From assembly GCF_002078875.1 (NCBI RefSeq), contig NC_034409.1, forward strand, positions 61,777,874 through 61,841,873: 64,000 bases of DNA. The letters run 5' to 3'. This stretch comes from Numida meleagris. Lineage: Eukaryota; Chordata; Aves; Galliformes; Numididae. The notes beneath the pieces are model-generated. The model made no database searches and was not told where the DNA came from. It saw nothing but the letters and a program-made list of their open reading frames with translations. This document shows positions 15,201-25,600 of the stretch, piece after piece. Positions within the stretch are counted from its first letter, which is position 1. Each line of letters starts with the position of its first letter. A program made the translations under genes and the position numbers.

Positions 15201-16309
15201 TTTATGGGGAAGGTGCAGGGGGAAAAACTGGTGCAAGAGTAGAGATTAGAGACCTCTGGGGAGAGATGCAAGGCTGTTGTAGTTCCATTAGAATAGTTTA
15301 ATGGCCCTAAAGAGGATTAGAAGTGAGGGTCAGGCCTGGGTTGTTTGAGTGGCTTTTGCACAGCACCGGTTTGCTAGGTGTAAACGTCAGAGACATCGTA
15401 TTGAGTGGCCAAACTAAACTTTGTTATGATAGTGGGAGAGGCTCCAGAAGCATTGGTGTACCATCAGCTCCTTTCCAAGCTTCCCGTGGAGCCTGCAAAT
15501 ATGCATTTATGGACTTTTTCATGAGCATCACCCGTATTGCTATGGCTTCCCTCAAACAAGGCCACGCTTTGTCATGTATCCCCCTCCTGGTTTTCATTCT
15601 GTTGTACTGTAATCAATAGCATCCTGAGTGTTCATTGAGAACATCTGGTTGTTTCAGCGTTTTAACATGCCATTTTTTCCTGCTCTGTTTCTTTGTGACA
15701 GAAATAAAATAGCTACGTTCTGAAAATCTGCTCAGTAAAACTTATGCCTGTAACCAGAGCAGAGATGTGTAGCTGCTAGCGGTATGAGATAGTCCTTTAT
15801 ATCAACAAGCAACCAGCGTGTGTGGTTGAGGATGTAATTTTAAAGATGCTTTTTCAAGCCTGTTGCCCCAAGCTTTGAAATCATCCCTGCCCCTTAACAG
15901 AGATACGCTCGTAGCATTTATGTCGTGTGTATGTAGATTGATCAGTGATTAAGGTGACTGTGGAGGACAGGGTGTGGGGTTGCGCGTGTGGAGAATTTGC
16001 TTCTTGCTAATGGTAGCAGAGGGATGGGCTTAATACCCAACTTAACTTTGCAGCTTGTGGTTTGAGGTACTGCTCCATGTTACTGTGTACTTCAGCTGAA
16101 TGTATGGCTTTTTTGGAGACGGGGTGGCCCTGGAACCCAGCGTACCCTAGCTGAATGCGAGTGTTTTGTCTTCACAGTTCCACTCCCATCAGCTGTTCCA
16201 CGTCTTCGTAGTGGCTGGCGCTTTTGTGCATTTCCATGGGGTTTCCAACCTCCAGGAGTTTCGCTTCACGGTCGGAGGAGGCTGCACAGAAGAAGAGGGG
16301 ATGCAGTAA
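9146..16309 (+). CDS. ADIPOR2: ADIPOR2, adiponectin receptor 2 (exons 3-8 by human numbering; 5' partial)
   Basis: Six exons (9146-9262, 11084-11255, 11909-12095, 13138-13325, 14548-14741, 16178-16309) join in frame into 329 residues and a TAA stop. The protein is a PAQR-family seven-helix receptor with a cytosolic N-terminus. It binds adiponectin and has zinc-dependent ceramidase activity that feeds AMPK/PPAR signalling. The cytosolic part holds the ADIPOR2-type motif EDEGFMGMSPLLQAHHAME; ADIPOR1 differs there. Seven hydrophobic segments follow. Zinc ligands are visible: His in SWLFHTVYCHS, Asp in FSKLDYSG, and the His-x3-His of FHSHQLFH, which begins just after the last intron. All junctions are GT-AG with phases 0, 1, 2, 1, 0. 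The protein ends CTEEEGMQ, unlike the SEEDAL end of mammals. The human protein has roughly 57 more N-terminal residues; their exon is not in the window. ADIPOR1 is the only close alternative, and the N-terminal motif and NPQPCFIYLIV loop favour ADIPOR2. Confidence 0.97.
9263..11083 (+). other. ADIPOR2 intron 3
   Basis: This GT-AG intron of 1.8 kb holds an 18-nt poly-A run at 9474-9491 and a T-rich run near 9940. I see no coding exon in it. Confidence 0.8.
11084..11255 (+). CDS. ADIPOR2: ADIPOR2 exon 4
   Basis: This exon is 172 nt, running from phase 0 to phase 1. The acceptor is CCCTTAG|GTATGG and the donor is CTAG|GTATGT. It encodes VWEGRWRVIPHDVLPDWLK, the HGHRPPMPSFRACFKSIF loop and HTETGNIWTHLL, which leads into the first membrane helix. 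This is the most conserved cytosolic part of the receptor. Confidence 0.97.
11256..11908 (+). other. ADIPOR2 intron 4
   Basis: This GT-AG intron of 653 bp contains a poly-T run near 11530. I see nothing else in it. Confidence 0.85.
11909..12095 (+). CDS. ADIPOR2: ADIPOR2 exon 5 (helices 1-2, first zinc ligand)
   Basis: This exon is 187 nt, running from phase 1 to phase 2. The acceptor is TTTGTCAG and the donor is CCAA|GTAAGT. It encodes the rest of helix 1 (CVFFLCLGIFYMF), then RPNMSFVAPVQEKVVVG, and helix 2 with LSFSWLFHTVYCHSE, whose His is a zinc ligand. Confidence 0.97.
12096..13137 (+). other. ADIPOR2 intron 5
   Basis: This GT-AG intron of about 1.0 kb holds no repeat or exon that I recognise. 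An 88-codon open frame at 12788-13054 shows no family resemblance. Confidence 0.85.
13138..13325 (+). CDS. ADIPOR2: ADIPOR2 exon 6 (helices 3-4, Asp ligand)
   Basis: This exon is 188 nt, running from phase 2 to phase 1. The acceptor is TTCCTTCTAG and the donor is GCAG|GTAAGA. It encodes LDYSGIALLIMGSFVPWLYY with the conserved Asp of the zinc site. The ADIPOR2-typical loop NPQPCFIYLIV, helix 4 and FATPQYRGVRAG follow. Confidence 0.97.
13326..14547 (+). other. ADIPOR2 intron 6
   Basis: This GT-AG intron of 1.2 kb ends in a T-rich polypyrimidine tract. I see no repeat or exon in it. Confidence 0.85.
14548..14741 (+). CDS. ADIPOR2: ADIPOR2 exon 7 (helices 5-6)
   Basis: This exon is 194 nt, running from phase 1 to phase 0. 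The acceptor is TTACCTCCCAG and the donor is CTGG|GTGAGT. It encodes VFLGLGLSGVIPTLHFV, a helix around GWLALMACLYITGAALY, and the conserved AARIPERFFPGKCDIW loop. Confidence 0.97.
14742..16177 (+). other. ADIPOR2 intron 7
   Basis: This GT-AG intron of 1.4 kb contains an AATAAA at about 15702 that sits inside the intron and is not assigned. A 98-codon open frame at 15323-15619 has no recognisable domain. I see nothing else. Confidence 0.85.
16178..16309 (+). CDS. ADIPOR2: ADIPOR2 terminal coding exon 8 (helix 7)
   Basis: The coding part is 132 nt and ends with the TAA at 16307-16309. The acceptor is TTGTCTTCACAG. It begins FHSHQLFHVFVVAGAFVHFH, which holds the paired His zinc ligands and helix 7, then GVSNLQEFRFTVGGGC and the short C-terminal tail. 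The 3' UTR follows directly. Confidence 0.97.
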   Translation, partial: FHSHQLFHVFVVAGAFVHFHGVSNLQEFRFTVGGGCTEEEGMQ

Positions 16310-16864
16310 GACCAGGCTTCAGTCCGAGGTCATAACCAAAACAGTGCCGCGGGGGCGGCTGAAGCCTACGGGCTAGTGAAATGAATACCTAAGAAGAATC
16401 CAAGTTTCAGCTGATGGAGCATGGAGCTTCATGGGGATTCTGACTAACCGAGATAAATTCTATACCTCAAGCAATGGAATGAATCAATTTGAAGACCAGG
16501 AAATTCTGAAACCCTAATTTATTCTTGGGATCTACAGATTGAGCTACAGAGGACCCTTTCCAAATCGGCTTCTGTTCAATGCCATATTTATTTGTAGAAG
16601 TGGGGAGGGCTAGCTTAGCAGTTTCCTTTTTTTAAAAAAAAATTAAAAAAAAATCGAGGTTAGATTTATATCCTCTTGGAGGGTTTGGGAGTTGATTTTA
16701 GATGCTCTTTTGGGAGAAAAAAAAAACAAATTGTAAATAAGATTTCTAACTTTCTGTTTAAATAAGATTTATATAAATGTTTTAAACAACGGGTGGGGGG
16801 GGGGGAAAGGGTTTTGTAAAGAATGCAACATGCAAGTACCACACACTGTTTCAATTTTGCACAA

Positions 16865-16870
16865 AATAAA
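16865..16870 (+). terminator. Proximal polyadenylation signal AATAAA of ADIPOR2
   Basis: A canonical hexamer lies 556 nt after the stop codon, in an A/T-rich setting directly after a C/A-rich stretch. The GT-rich element downstream is weak. Confidence 0.6.
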
Positions 16871-18917
16871 TGATTGCAGAAGGACCAGGTAAAACTCCCA
16901 GGAGTGAATCATGTTGGCCGTGCAGCTTTTCCTGGTGGCCAGCATGCCCTGGGCAACGCGGGGTCCTGGCCAGCGCTTGGGGCAGGTTCAGTACGTGTAC
17001 ACAAGGGGTTGGGAAGGCTGCAGCCGTCGAGCTGTCCTCCAGATCACAGTGTTAGCGAGTTCCACTCCTGTAGCTCAAAAGATGCATCTGCACCATGCCC
17101 AAGTGCATGGGACAACTGCCTTCCAAGCTAGCTTGGCCTGTGTGGCTTTGGATCTTACAGCGAGCTGTTTGGGTTCTCATCATCTGAATTGGAGCGTGGC
17201 GGGATTACTGCACGTGAACTGGCAAAAGGTCCGACCCCGTCAGTGCCTGCCTATACCCGGGGGCCCCTGCTGAGTTGCCAGCTGAGGGCCTGCGCTGTTT
17301 TGTCTGCGCAAATGGTGGTAATGCACTTGTCAAAAGGTAGTTGAGCATGTGAGGGGAAACAGAGATGGGGTTAAGGTGGACTGGAAAGAGGAAGTTGTGT
17401 GCTCCAAGGCTTGGAGTTAACAGTTCCTGCAGACCTCCAGCACGTTACCTTCTCATGTGTCAGGCTCCGTATGCCAAGGGGGTTTGCAGGTTTTTCTTTT
17501 TAGGAGGAAAAATCCACACTCGGCCCAATGCAGTTCTTTTTTTTCTTTTTTTTTTTTCTTTTTCCTTAGGTCTGCTTCCCATCTGTTCCCATTAGCAATG
17601 GGACTGCTGGTATTTCTTAAACCTGAAACTAAGAGTTCAGCTGAATTGCTGTGGAGCAGGCACTGCTCCTATGTGAAGGGAGGTATATACCCTTCTCTTG
17701 CTTAATTGATGTAGCTCGATCTCTGGAGCCCAGGCAGAAGCCAGACTGGAGGAGAATCTTTGGAGTTGTAAGATGAAACCTGAACGCTTTGTTTGTTATG
17801 GCACAAGCATTGCTTGGAGTGTTTAGTTGGAAATTCAGAGCAATTACCTCCAACAGATGAGTTCAACAGCTCATAAAATGCTGTAGTTCACGAAGAAGGA
17901 AGGTAAAAGGTTGCTTTTGTGGGTTTTCTTGGTTTTTTTTTTTTGACTCCTGCAAGTTTTAATTTTCATCCTTCAAGGGGAAAAAAAAAAATGTGGATTG
18001 CAAAGATCTTCCAGCGTGCTGGGTGTCACCAGGTGTCTTTGGGGAAGTTGCTTTGTCTGCTGGAGTCAGATGGGAGCAGGGCGCCTTCCTAAAGTTGGCT
18101 GGGTAGTGAGGCTTTGCCCCTGGGCTGGAGTCGCTGTAAAGCCCCTGAGAGCAGGGCGTGCTGCAGGAAGAGGTGCTGCAGCCCTCTGTGAGCGTGGGGG
18201 GATGTGCTCTGAGTAGGATGGGCTACACTGGATGCCAGTGGGGCCACAGGAAGCTAATCGTGGGGCTGTGTGGTACTGAAATGAAGCAAAGCAGTATTAA
18301 GTGGGTGGAAGGGCTCGCAGCACCGGCACCCTGACACAACAAAGAGGTGCCCAGCAGGAAGTAGGCTGGTGGCTGAGGAAAGAATAGAACATATCAGCAT
18401 CAGACTTGTCTGAAGGGTGCTTTGGGATGCCTCTGTACCGGTACCAGCAGGAGTGGCGGTCTCTGTCCTGCATCATCCCACATTCACTCCTTGAAGGGTG
18501 ATTGTAACCTGGTCCTACACAGCACAGAACTACTACAGAAACACAGTACTCACCTGCTATTCTTACCCGGTCGGTCTCTCCCTTCAAGAAGTTTGTGTGT
18601 TCCAATAAAAGCAACCTAGCTGTGCACTTTTCTGTAGCTCTTGCTGAGAACTCTTCCCAGGTTGGCACCTGAATGCCTTACTCTCAGCAGTCAGAGGCTT
18701 GCTTGCTCTGTGTGCAGGTTATTGCCATAGAATAGTTAGGACCTACAGCTTCTTTCCTTCCCCATTAAATAGTGGCCTTGTTCAGTATATTTCTTTTTAA
18801 AAATTGCTTACTGTTGAAAGCAATGAAGCACATTCTAGGGTTTTGATGGTTGGGGACTCTGGTGATGGTTCCACGTAAGATGGGATCTTACTACTTGCTG
18901 TATTCTTAACTTCTGCT

Positions 18918-18923
18918 AATAAA
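18918..18923 (+). terminator. Candidate distal polyadenylation signal of ADIPOR2
   Basis: An AATAAA is followed within about 20 nt by a GT/T-rich element (GTTGTCTGTCTGGCTTGGG), the usual downstream cleavage element. It would make a 3' UTR of about 2.6 kb. The assignment to ADIPOR2 is inference, because no other plus-strand gene is visible between. Confidence 0.45.
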
Positions 18924-18945
18924 AGAACCAAATTGAACGTTGTCT

Positions 18946-21904
18946 GTCTGGCTTGGGTCTCTCTGGGCTGGTTGTGACATCTGAGAGTCGCTCTGGCTTC
19001 CTTCCCTCCCTCCATCGCTCCCTGCCCCTTTACCTGGCAGACCGGGGACGGGAACAAACTGGCCAAGAACCAAACTGGGTGGAAGGAGCGGGGTTGGTGG
19101 TTTGCGGGCAGCGTCGGGAGGTCGAAGGTGGGGCACCTGCTGGTGGGTGAGAGCTTGTGGGAAGGAAGATGGGTGGGAGGGGCTGGGAGCCAGAAGAAGG
19201 GGAGCTGGGCAGGAGGAGGACGGGTGCTGGAGCCCTTGGCTGGTGTGGGCTTTTCAGCTTGGAAGAGCTCTCTGGGAAGGCTGGACTGGAATTAGTGGTG
19301 TGGAGGAAACGCTTCCCAGCTCTCAGCCACACAGGGGCTGGGTGTCTCCTCCTGCTAAGCAGACACGGGCTGGCGGGGCGGGATGGAGCCGCATTAGGCT
19401 GGGGAGGGAGCGGGGCTGCTGCCAACCAGAGCGGCCCCGTGCCTGGAACAGAGCCTGCTGTTCCTTCATCTCCGCTCTGCAGCTGTCAGCAAACATCTGT
19501 GAGCCGCCTCGGTGAGATGCGCCTCATCCTCCTCCCGTGTTGGTTCAGCCTCAGTCTGGGCACCTACAGCTGTGCTGTTTATCAGTTCCCGTACTCCAGA
19601 TACACGCTTTGTAAGAGAGCCAGCGCCAGTAAATAATCTGTGTCAGCTAGATGGCTCAGGAGGGATTTTTTTTTTTTTTTTCCCAATGCAAAGCAAATTC
19701 AGGGAGCACAGAGAACTTCAGCGTTAGATTACACAAGTTACGCTAAAAAGAGCTGCCACATGGGAGTATGAGTTGGGCTTGTTGTGTTTTCAGAAATCGG
19801 AACGATACTTAGAAGTTGCCTGGGCAGTCTGAAGCTGCGCGCCCTGCTGCCTCTGCATGCGGCTGGGGCCGTGCTCAGTCCTCCCTCAGGAATCGCTTCC
19901 TTCTTTGCCAAGGATGCCAAGGTCCTGGGTGCGGATTGAAGCGCTGCAATCAAGGTGAGCCTCTAGGGCCATTGCCTAACTTTTTCAAAGAAGCTGGAAA
20001 GAAATTTGGTGTATGATTAGTAGGAAGGAGCTGAGTTTGTTTTGGTTGAAGCTGTTAGCGAAGCCAAGTTCCCTCTCTTTTTTTTTCCCTGCCTGCTGCA
20101 TGCCATCAAGCACTGAGCCAACCCATCCTGCTGGTCGGCACTTCTGTGTTTGCTTCGAGTGCTCCAGCCTCGCTTCTCAAGGCTGATTTCCAGAAGTGCT
20201 GAGCACCAGCTGATACGCTTTCAGACGGCCCCTTAAAAAAGCAACTCCTCGGAGAAGATCCCAAGGTGCAAATTGCTGTAGATGGGGGAGGAACAGCAGC
20301 CTTGTGGCAACATCGAGCGTGTCACCATTGTCATCCTCGAGCACCACAGCAGCACAGAAAGAGCACACGAGGGAATGCTCTGCCCTCAAAGCATCACCCG
20401 GGGACCTTGTTCTCCCCCAGGAAGGAGGCCTGGGGTCTGTGAGCGAGCAGTCACCGGGCAGTCCTGCATGCACCTGCAGGGCTGGGCTACTCGGCTCAGT
20501 TCTGGCACTCCAGAGCCACCTCAGAGAGCTTCACTTCACCGTTCTCCCCTCTGGTAACACTTGTAGTGGAACACCAGAGCTGCTGCTGCTGCTGCCTCTG
20601 AACTCAGAGATGTTTGCAGCGGCGTTTCAAGTTGATCTCATTTTTTTTAGCAGCTTCAGCTCTGGCACAGAACAACTGGGCACAGAAGCTCTTTGCAGCT
20701 GGCATAAAAGCTGAGCTGCTCCAGTTGCAAATGAGATGAGAAAATCATATGCCTGGCTGGGTTCCCAGAGCACTGATGTGTTTCCCTAACAGAGGCAAAT
20801 TACACCCAAACCAGACCTGGGAGATACCTTCTGTGTTTGTCTGCAGCCGTGCTGAACCTGCACACAGTGCTGGAGGTTGACGTCGGGGCTGGGCTCCGCT
20901 GGACCAAGCACATTGTGCCTGGGAGGCAAGCTCCTGTGGGACAGCTGGGCCTCTCGGGGAGCTCTCTCCAGATTGCAAGCAGCTGATGGATGAAAATCAG
21001 CAGTTGGGTTGATTTTCCTGTTTTTCTTCGTGTGAAATCACACCTGCCTGACCATACCTGATGGCCCACAGCACCAGCGTGGCAGTGTGACTCAAGCTGG
21101 GGTGTGTCAGCCACAGCAGCCAGAAGCGGTAGGGGCACTCGGTGGGACTTCTCTCCTTTTGAATCTTAATTTTAAAAAGCCTGGTGCCTGCTGTTTGCTT
21201 ACAGGGGTGGACAGGATCTTGGAGGATCCACAGCTGCGAGTTGTGCCAGGTCAGTGTGGTGCTGCTCAGCTGCCGGTAAGCCTCTGTCCTCAGCTCTCCT
21301 TGCTTCTGCCCAGCTGGTGGCTGAAGGAGTGGGGAGCTGGACATAATTACTCCCTCAGTGCAGGTCTGTTCATGAGAGCGTGTTTGTTGTGGATTAATGC
21401 ACTGGAAATCAGCCATGGCAGGCAGTGCGTGCGCACACATCTTCTCCAAGCGGAACGGTGCTGGGGCCATTAATCCCTTCTGACAGCGAGGGCATCCGTG
21501 CCAGGGGCTGCAGCTCCGAGCCCTGGGGCTGCCCGAGCTCTGCATCCCAACAGAGCCCCTTTCCCATCTGCACTCACTTTACCTTCCTTGGCTGTGCCTG
21601 ACTCTGATAAGGTCACTGGATCTGCAAGAGAGAAATCGTATCCACCTCCAGAGGCTGATCCACTTCCAGTGAGCAGTCCTCTCCTCTTTACTGCCTCCGG
21701 TGAAGCAAACTCAGCCACCATGTCCTGAGAGGCACCCGGCGGTACGAGGGGCAGCACCCCCTGACCCCAGCACTCCCTGGGCACACAGCTCCCTTCCCAC
21801 GGTCTCCACCTGTGCCCATCCCCATGGGTTCGGCAGGGAGAGGGGTTTCTGTGGGGCTACGATGAGCACCAAACACGACACGATAACGCTTAAATATCTA
21901 TTTA
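18946..21904. other. Intergenic gap between convergent ADIPOR2 and CACNA2D4
   Basis: I recognise no gene, RNA or interspersed repeat. The part from about 19.0 to 19.5 kb is GC-rich with long overlapping open frames on both strands, which is expected from base composition. A poly-T run lies near 19664-19681. Confidence 0.6.
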
Positions 21905-22543
21905 AAATATGCCATATATATTCTTTTTAATGAGATGGTATGGAGCAGTTCATACAAAAAGAGAGGAAAGATGGATGCTCCCCACCCCTTGTTCATAAAG
22001 CTCTGTGAGAAGCAGCCTGCGCCCGCCGGCTGGGCTCAGGCTCAGGGCCCTGGGCAGCCACAGGCAGCCTCAGGGCAGCGCTGCCCAGAGGGAAGGAGCC
22101 TCTCCTCGGTGGGCAGCATGCAGCCCCTTCCCGGGGGCACACCCACACCTGGAGATGCGTCTGAGAATTGTGCTGGCAGTGCTTGGAGCAGGTCCACAGC
22201 GAGGTGCAGCTGCCTGGCAAAGCCGTGCTGCCTACTGTGGTCTGGCTGCAGGCAGTCAGTGCAATCCAGGGCCAGAGCCATGTCCTGAACCCGGGGTCCC
22301 GGCTGATGACCATCCCAAGACCAGGAGAGGTCGCTTCACTACTGAGGACCCCGAAGGCCCTGTCCTGGCTCAAAACCCCGGCCTCTCTTACAAGCCAGGG
22401 TCTCTCACCTACTCGTTCTCCTAAGGCAAGATCTGCCCAGCAGAGCCCTGTGCCTCCCAGGCTGCATTGCCATCCCCGGTGTCACGAGGATGTTCCCACA
22501 GGGCCGGCCGTTTGTCCCTCGCCGTGTCCCCACTGCGGCAGTG
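21905..22543 (-). other. CACNA2D4: CACNA2D4 3' UTR (inferred extent)
   Basis: This region runs from the stop codon to the first good minus-strand poly-A signal. It is GC-rich and has no open frame that resembles a protein family. Its lower end is set only by the ATTAAA signal. Confidence 0.5.
21926..21931 (-). terminator. Candidate polyadenylation signal of CACNA2D4 (ATTAAA on the minus strand)
   Basis: Read on the minus strand, ATTAAA is followed after an A/T-rich spacer by a GT-rich element (CGTGTCGTGTTTGGTGC), as expected of a cleavage site. It lies about 610 nt after the stop codon. Confidence 0.5.
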
Positions 22544-22630
22544 TCACCGCAGGAGCAGCGCTGGGGGCAGGAGGAGCAGCATGGGGGAGACCGAGAGCTC
22601 AGCAGCACCGCCACAGTCCTGGGCGTTCTC
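22544..22630 (-). CDS. CACNA2D4: CACNA2D4 last coding exon (GPI-signal tail)
   Basis: The coding part is 87 nt (28 codons and TGA at 22544-22546). The acceptor is CATCCTCCAG. It encodes [16 protein letters not shown] and a hydrophobic tail [12 protein letters not shown]. Human alpha2delta-4 has the same ENAQDCGG start and a hydrophobic end. Confidence 0.93.
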   Translation of the reverse strand, partial: ENAQDCGGAAELSVSPMLLLLPPALLLR

Positions 22631-25600
22631 CTGGAGGATGAAGAGGAGGCGTCAGTGGGCCCCGCTGGCGCTGAGAGAGGACAGGGAGCCCATCCCCAGT
22701 GTGTTCTACCCCAGCAAGGAAGCCCACTGGGGAGCCACCAGGCTGCAGCCTCAGGGTAGGAAGGCCCTACAGAGGGATCTGGACAGTCTGGATCGCTGGG
22801 CTGAGGTCAGCTGTATGAGCTCCAACAAAGCCAAGTGCCGGGTCTTTCACTTTGGTCACAACAACCCCATGCAACGCCACCAGCTTGGGGCAGAGTGGCT
22901 GCAAAGCTGCACAGAGGAAAAGGATCTGAGGGTGCTGGTTGACAGCAGCTGAACGTGAACCAGCAGCGTGCCCAGGTGGCCAAGAAGGCCAATGGCATCC
23001 TGGCTTGGATCAGAAATGACGCAGCCAGGAGGAGGTGATTGTTCCTCTGCACTCAGCACTGCTGGAGCCACATCTCGAGTACTGGGTTCACTTTCAGGCC
23101 CCTTGCTGCAAGAAGGACACTGAGGCCCTGGAGCGTGTCCAGAGAAAGGCAGTGGAGCTGTGATGGGTCTGGAGCTCAAGTCTTATGGGGAGTGGCTGAG
23201 GGAACTGGGATTGTTCAGGCTGGAGAAGAGGAGGCTCAGGGGAGACCTTATTGCTCTCTACAATGACATGAAAGGAGGTTGTGCTGAGGTGGCGTCAGCC
23301 TGTTCTCCCAGGAAATTAGTGATAGAGAGGTGATGGCCTCAAGCTGTGGCAGGGGAGGTTCAGACTGGATAGTAGGAATAATTTCTTCTCAGAAAGAGTG
23401 GCAGTGCATTGGAAAAGGCTGCCCAGGGAGGTGGTGGGGTCACTGTCCCTGGAGGTGTTTGAGAATCGTGTGGATGTGGCACTGAGGGATGTGGTCAGTG
23501 GGCATGGTGGGGATGGGCTGGCGGTTGAACTGGATGATCTTAGTGGTCTTTTCCAACCTTGATTCTATAATTCTATATCCCAGCCGATGTGTGTGGGAGC
23601 AGGGGCTGTGTGTACAAAGTGTCCAGGGTTTGGGGCTCCCCATTGTAACGCCCACAGTCATACCTCAGGGTGAAAAGCGTGGCACGTGTCTGGTCGCCGC
23701 CTCAGCTTCTGGGAGCGCATGCGGTCACACTTCACTGATGCGTTGTGTGCGGGGCTGTTAAGGACACAGGCAGGGAGACAAGGCACAATTGCAGCACACA
23801 GCAACTGGGTGCAAACCTATGGGAGCAACCGCACGGCCCCGGGTTAGAGCAGGGTTGGCCAGGGAAGGGCAGCATCCTCCCAGCAGCTTGTTGCAGGGGC
23901 GTGGGCTGGCAGGCCTCCAGGAGCTAGAAGATGGCAAGGAATGACCAATGGCAGGGAATGGCAGAAATGCACGCAGAGGGCGCCGCAGCAGCACTGTTAC
24001 CTCCTGTCCACCACACTGCTCCGTTTCCCTGCCTGCCACTATCCCACAGGCAGGCTGTGCCCTCCTCACTTTTCTCTGGGGGAACTGCCAGCGGAACAGG
24101 TTTTCCACTCTTGCCAGCCCTGAGCACAAGAGCACGCAGCAGAAGGATATATTTGACTTCTTTTGCATCCAGCAGGACAGGTGGGAAGATGCTGCAGTCG
24201 CAGGTGGCATCTGTGACGAGGAGCAGCAGGTTGCTACTGGCAATCTGCTGTGCCACAAACATCCTGCAAAGAAAAGAGAGCGATGGAGAAATGGCAGCCA
24301 GGCCCTGCACAGCACCGGCACTGCCTGGTGAAAAGAAACCCAAAAGAAAGCAAGCAGCTCTGGAAGGGATTGCAGCAGAAGGCAGGGGAGGAGCGGGGAG
24401 TACACCTTGCTGTGGAGAAGTGCCCAGCCAGCTCAGAAGCACAGCTCCACAGGGGACAAAAGCCAACATCAGAAGCAAAATTCAACTGACCAAAAACCAA
24501 CCCCCAGCAGAGCCGCTCCCAAGGCACATGCAGGCAGCATGGAACTGGGCAGCATGGCTCAGAGGAGCACACCTGGAAGGCCCGGCTCCACGAGGAGGTA
24601 TGCCAACACTCAGCCAATCTGTATTTGTGCCCAAACAACATGAGTGATTGTGTGCTCTGTGGTCCTCAAGGGGCAGAGGGCAGAGTTCTGCTGAACTTCG
24701 CATTACTTGAGTGAGACACGAAGGATCCCAGTAACATCATGGGTGCTACATCATCCTGAAGCTTTGAGTCTGTCTGTCCCTTCCCCTCCCCGAGGGATGA
24801 GGAGAAAGGTCCAGCAATGAGCATGAGCACGTGCAGGTGAGGATCAGCCCAGGCACAAGCCTTTGCCCAAGGACACCCACGTGAGGACCTGCACGAGGGA
24901 TTGTGGGCTGCGCAGGAGCTGGAGGGCTGATGTGGGCAGGGCACACACGTGTGTGTCACTGTGCATGAGTGTGCACACGCGTGCACGTGCCTGGGCAGCT
25001 CAAGCGTGACTCTGCATGCAGGCTGAGTGTGCCTGTGGCTGCATGGTGGCACCTCACCAGCCTGCGTCACCTCCCACCCTGTGCCTTGTCTGTGCCTCTC
25101 CTGTTCCTGCTCTCGGCTAAGGCAGAGGGCTTCTGGGTCGGGCTGTGGACATACAGGTTTGTGAGGATGCCCTGACTGACCCAACCGCTCTGGAGAACCA
25201 GTTTTCCTGACAGCTCACCACCCAGCGTCTGCTTCTTGCCTCCAGGGATCTTCATATTTGCTTCTAGAGGTGCTGAATGTCACACGCTGCCGCTCACTGA
25301 GGCTGCTTCATTCCCTCCTGAGTGATGACTACTCCAGGAGCTTGGAAAGGCAGATTTTAACCCTGTCATCACAATGGAGGTGCCCAGAATGAAGCAGTGC
25401 CCAGCTTCTCCCTGCACTGGGAACCATCTGGAGTTTCTAAACGGCACTAGGAGAGCCTGTGTGTCTGAGCAGGTCATCAGCTAACGCTCCACAGAGCCCA
25501 TGCTGGGGCTCTCATCCCACTTGAACATCTGCACGAAAGGTACAAGAGACGCACCCAGTTCCAGGGCTGCGACCCCACCCCACACCTCTAACTACACAGG

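Larger units (their letters stand above)
16310..18945 (+). other. ADIPOR2: ADIPOR2 3' UTR (proximal end near 16.9 kb; extension to about 18.9 kb inferred)
   Basis: No other gene follows the stop codon. A proximal AATAAA lies at 16865-16870. A further AATAAA at 18604-18609 and one at 18918-18923 would give a UTR of about 2.6 kb, close to the long 3' UTR known for human ADIPOR2. The region has an A-rich patch (16621-16660), a G-run (16795-16805) and a T-rich stretch near 17527-17560. The extension past 16.9 kb is inference. Confidence 0.5.

Noticed and set aside
15323..15619. 98-codon plus-strand open frame in ADIPOR2 intron 7
   Set aside because: No domain, no splice logic and no family resemblance; chance open frame.
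22467..23266. Plus-strand open frames that might suggest a gene
   Set aside because: Most of it is CR1 3' sequence with stops in all frames; the left part overlaps the last CACNA2D4 exon on the other strand.
23758..24647. Long open frames on both strands (215 aa minus, 238 aa plus)
   Set aside because: They cross the U12 intron and exon edges of CACNA2D4 and are composed of GC-rich chance frames; only 24151-24263 is protein-like, and in a different frame from the plus-strand one.
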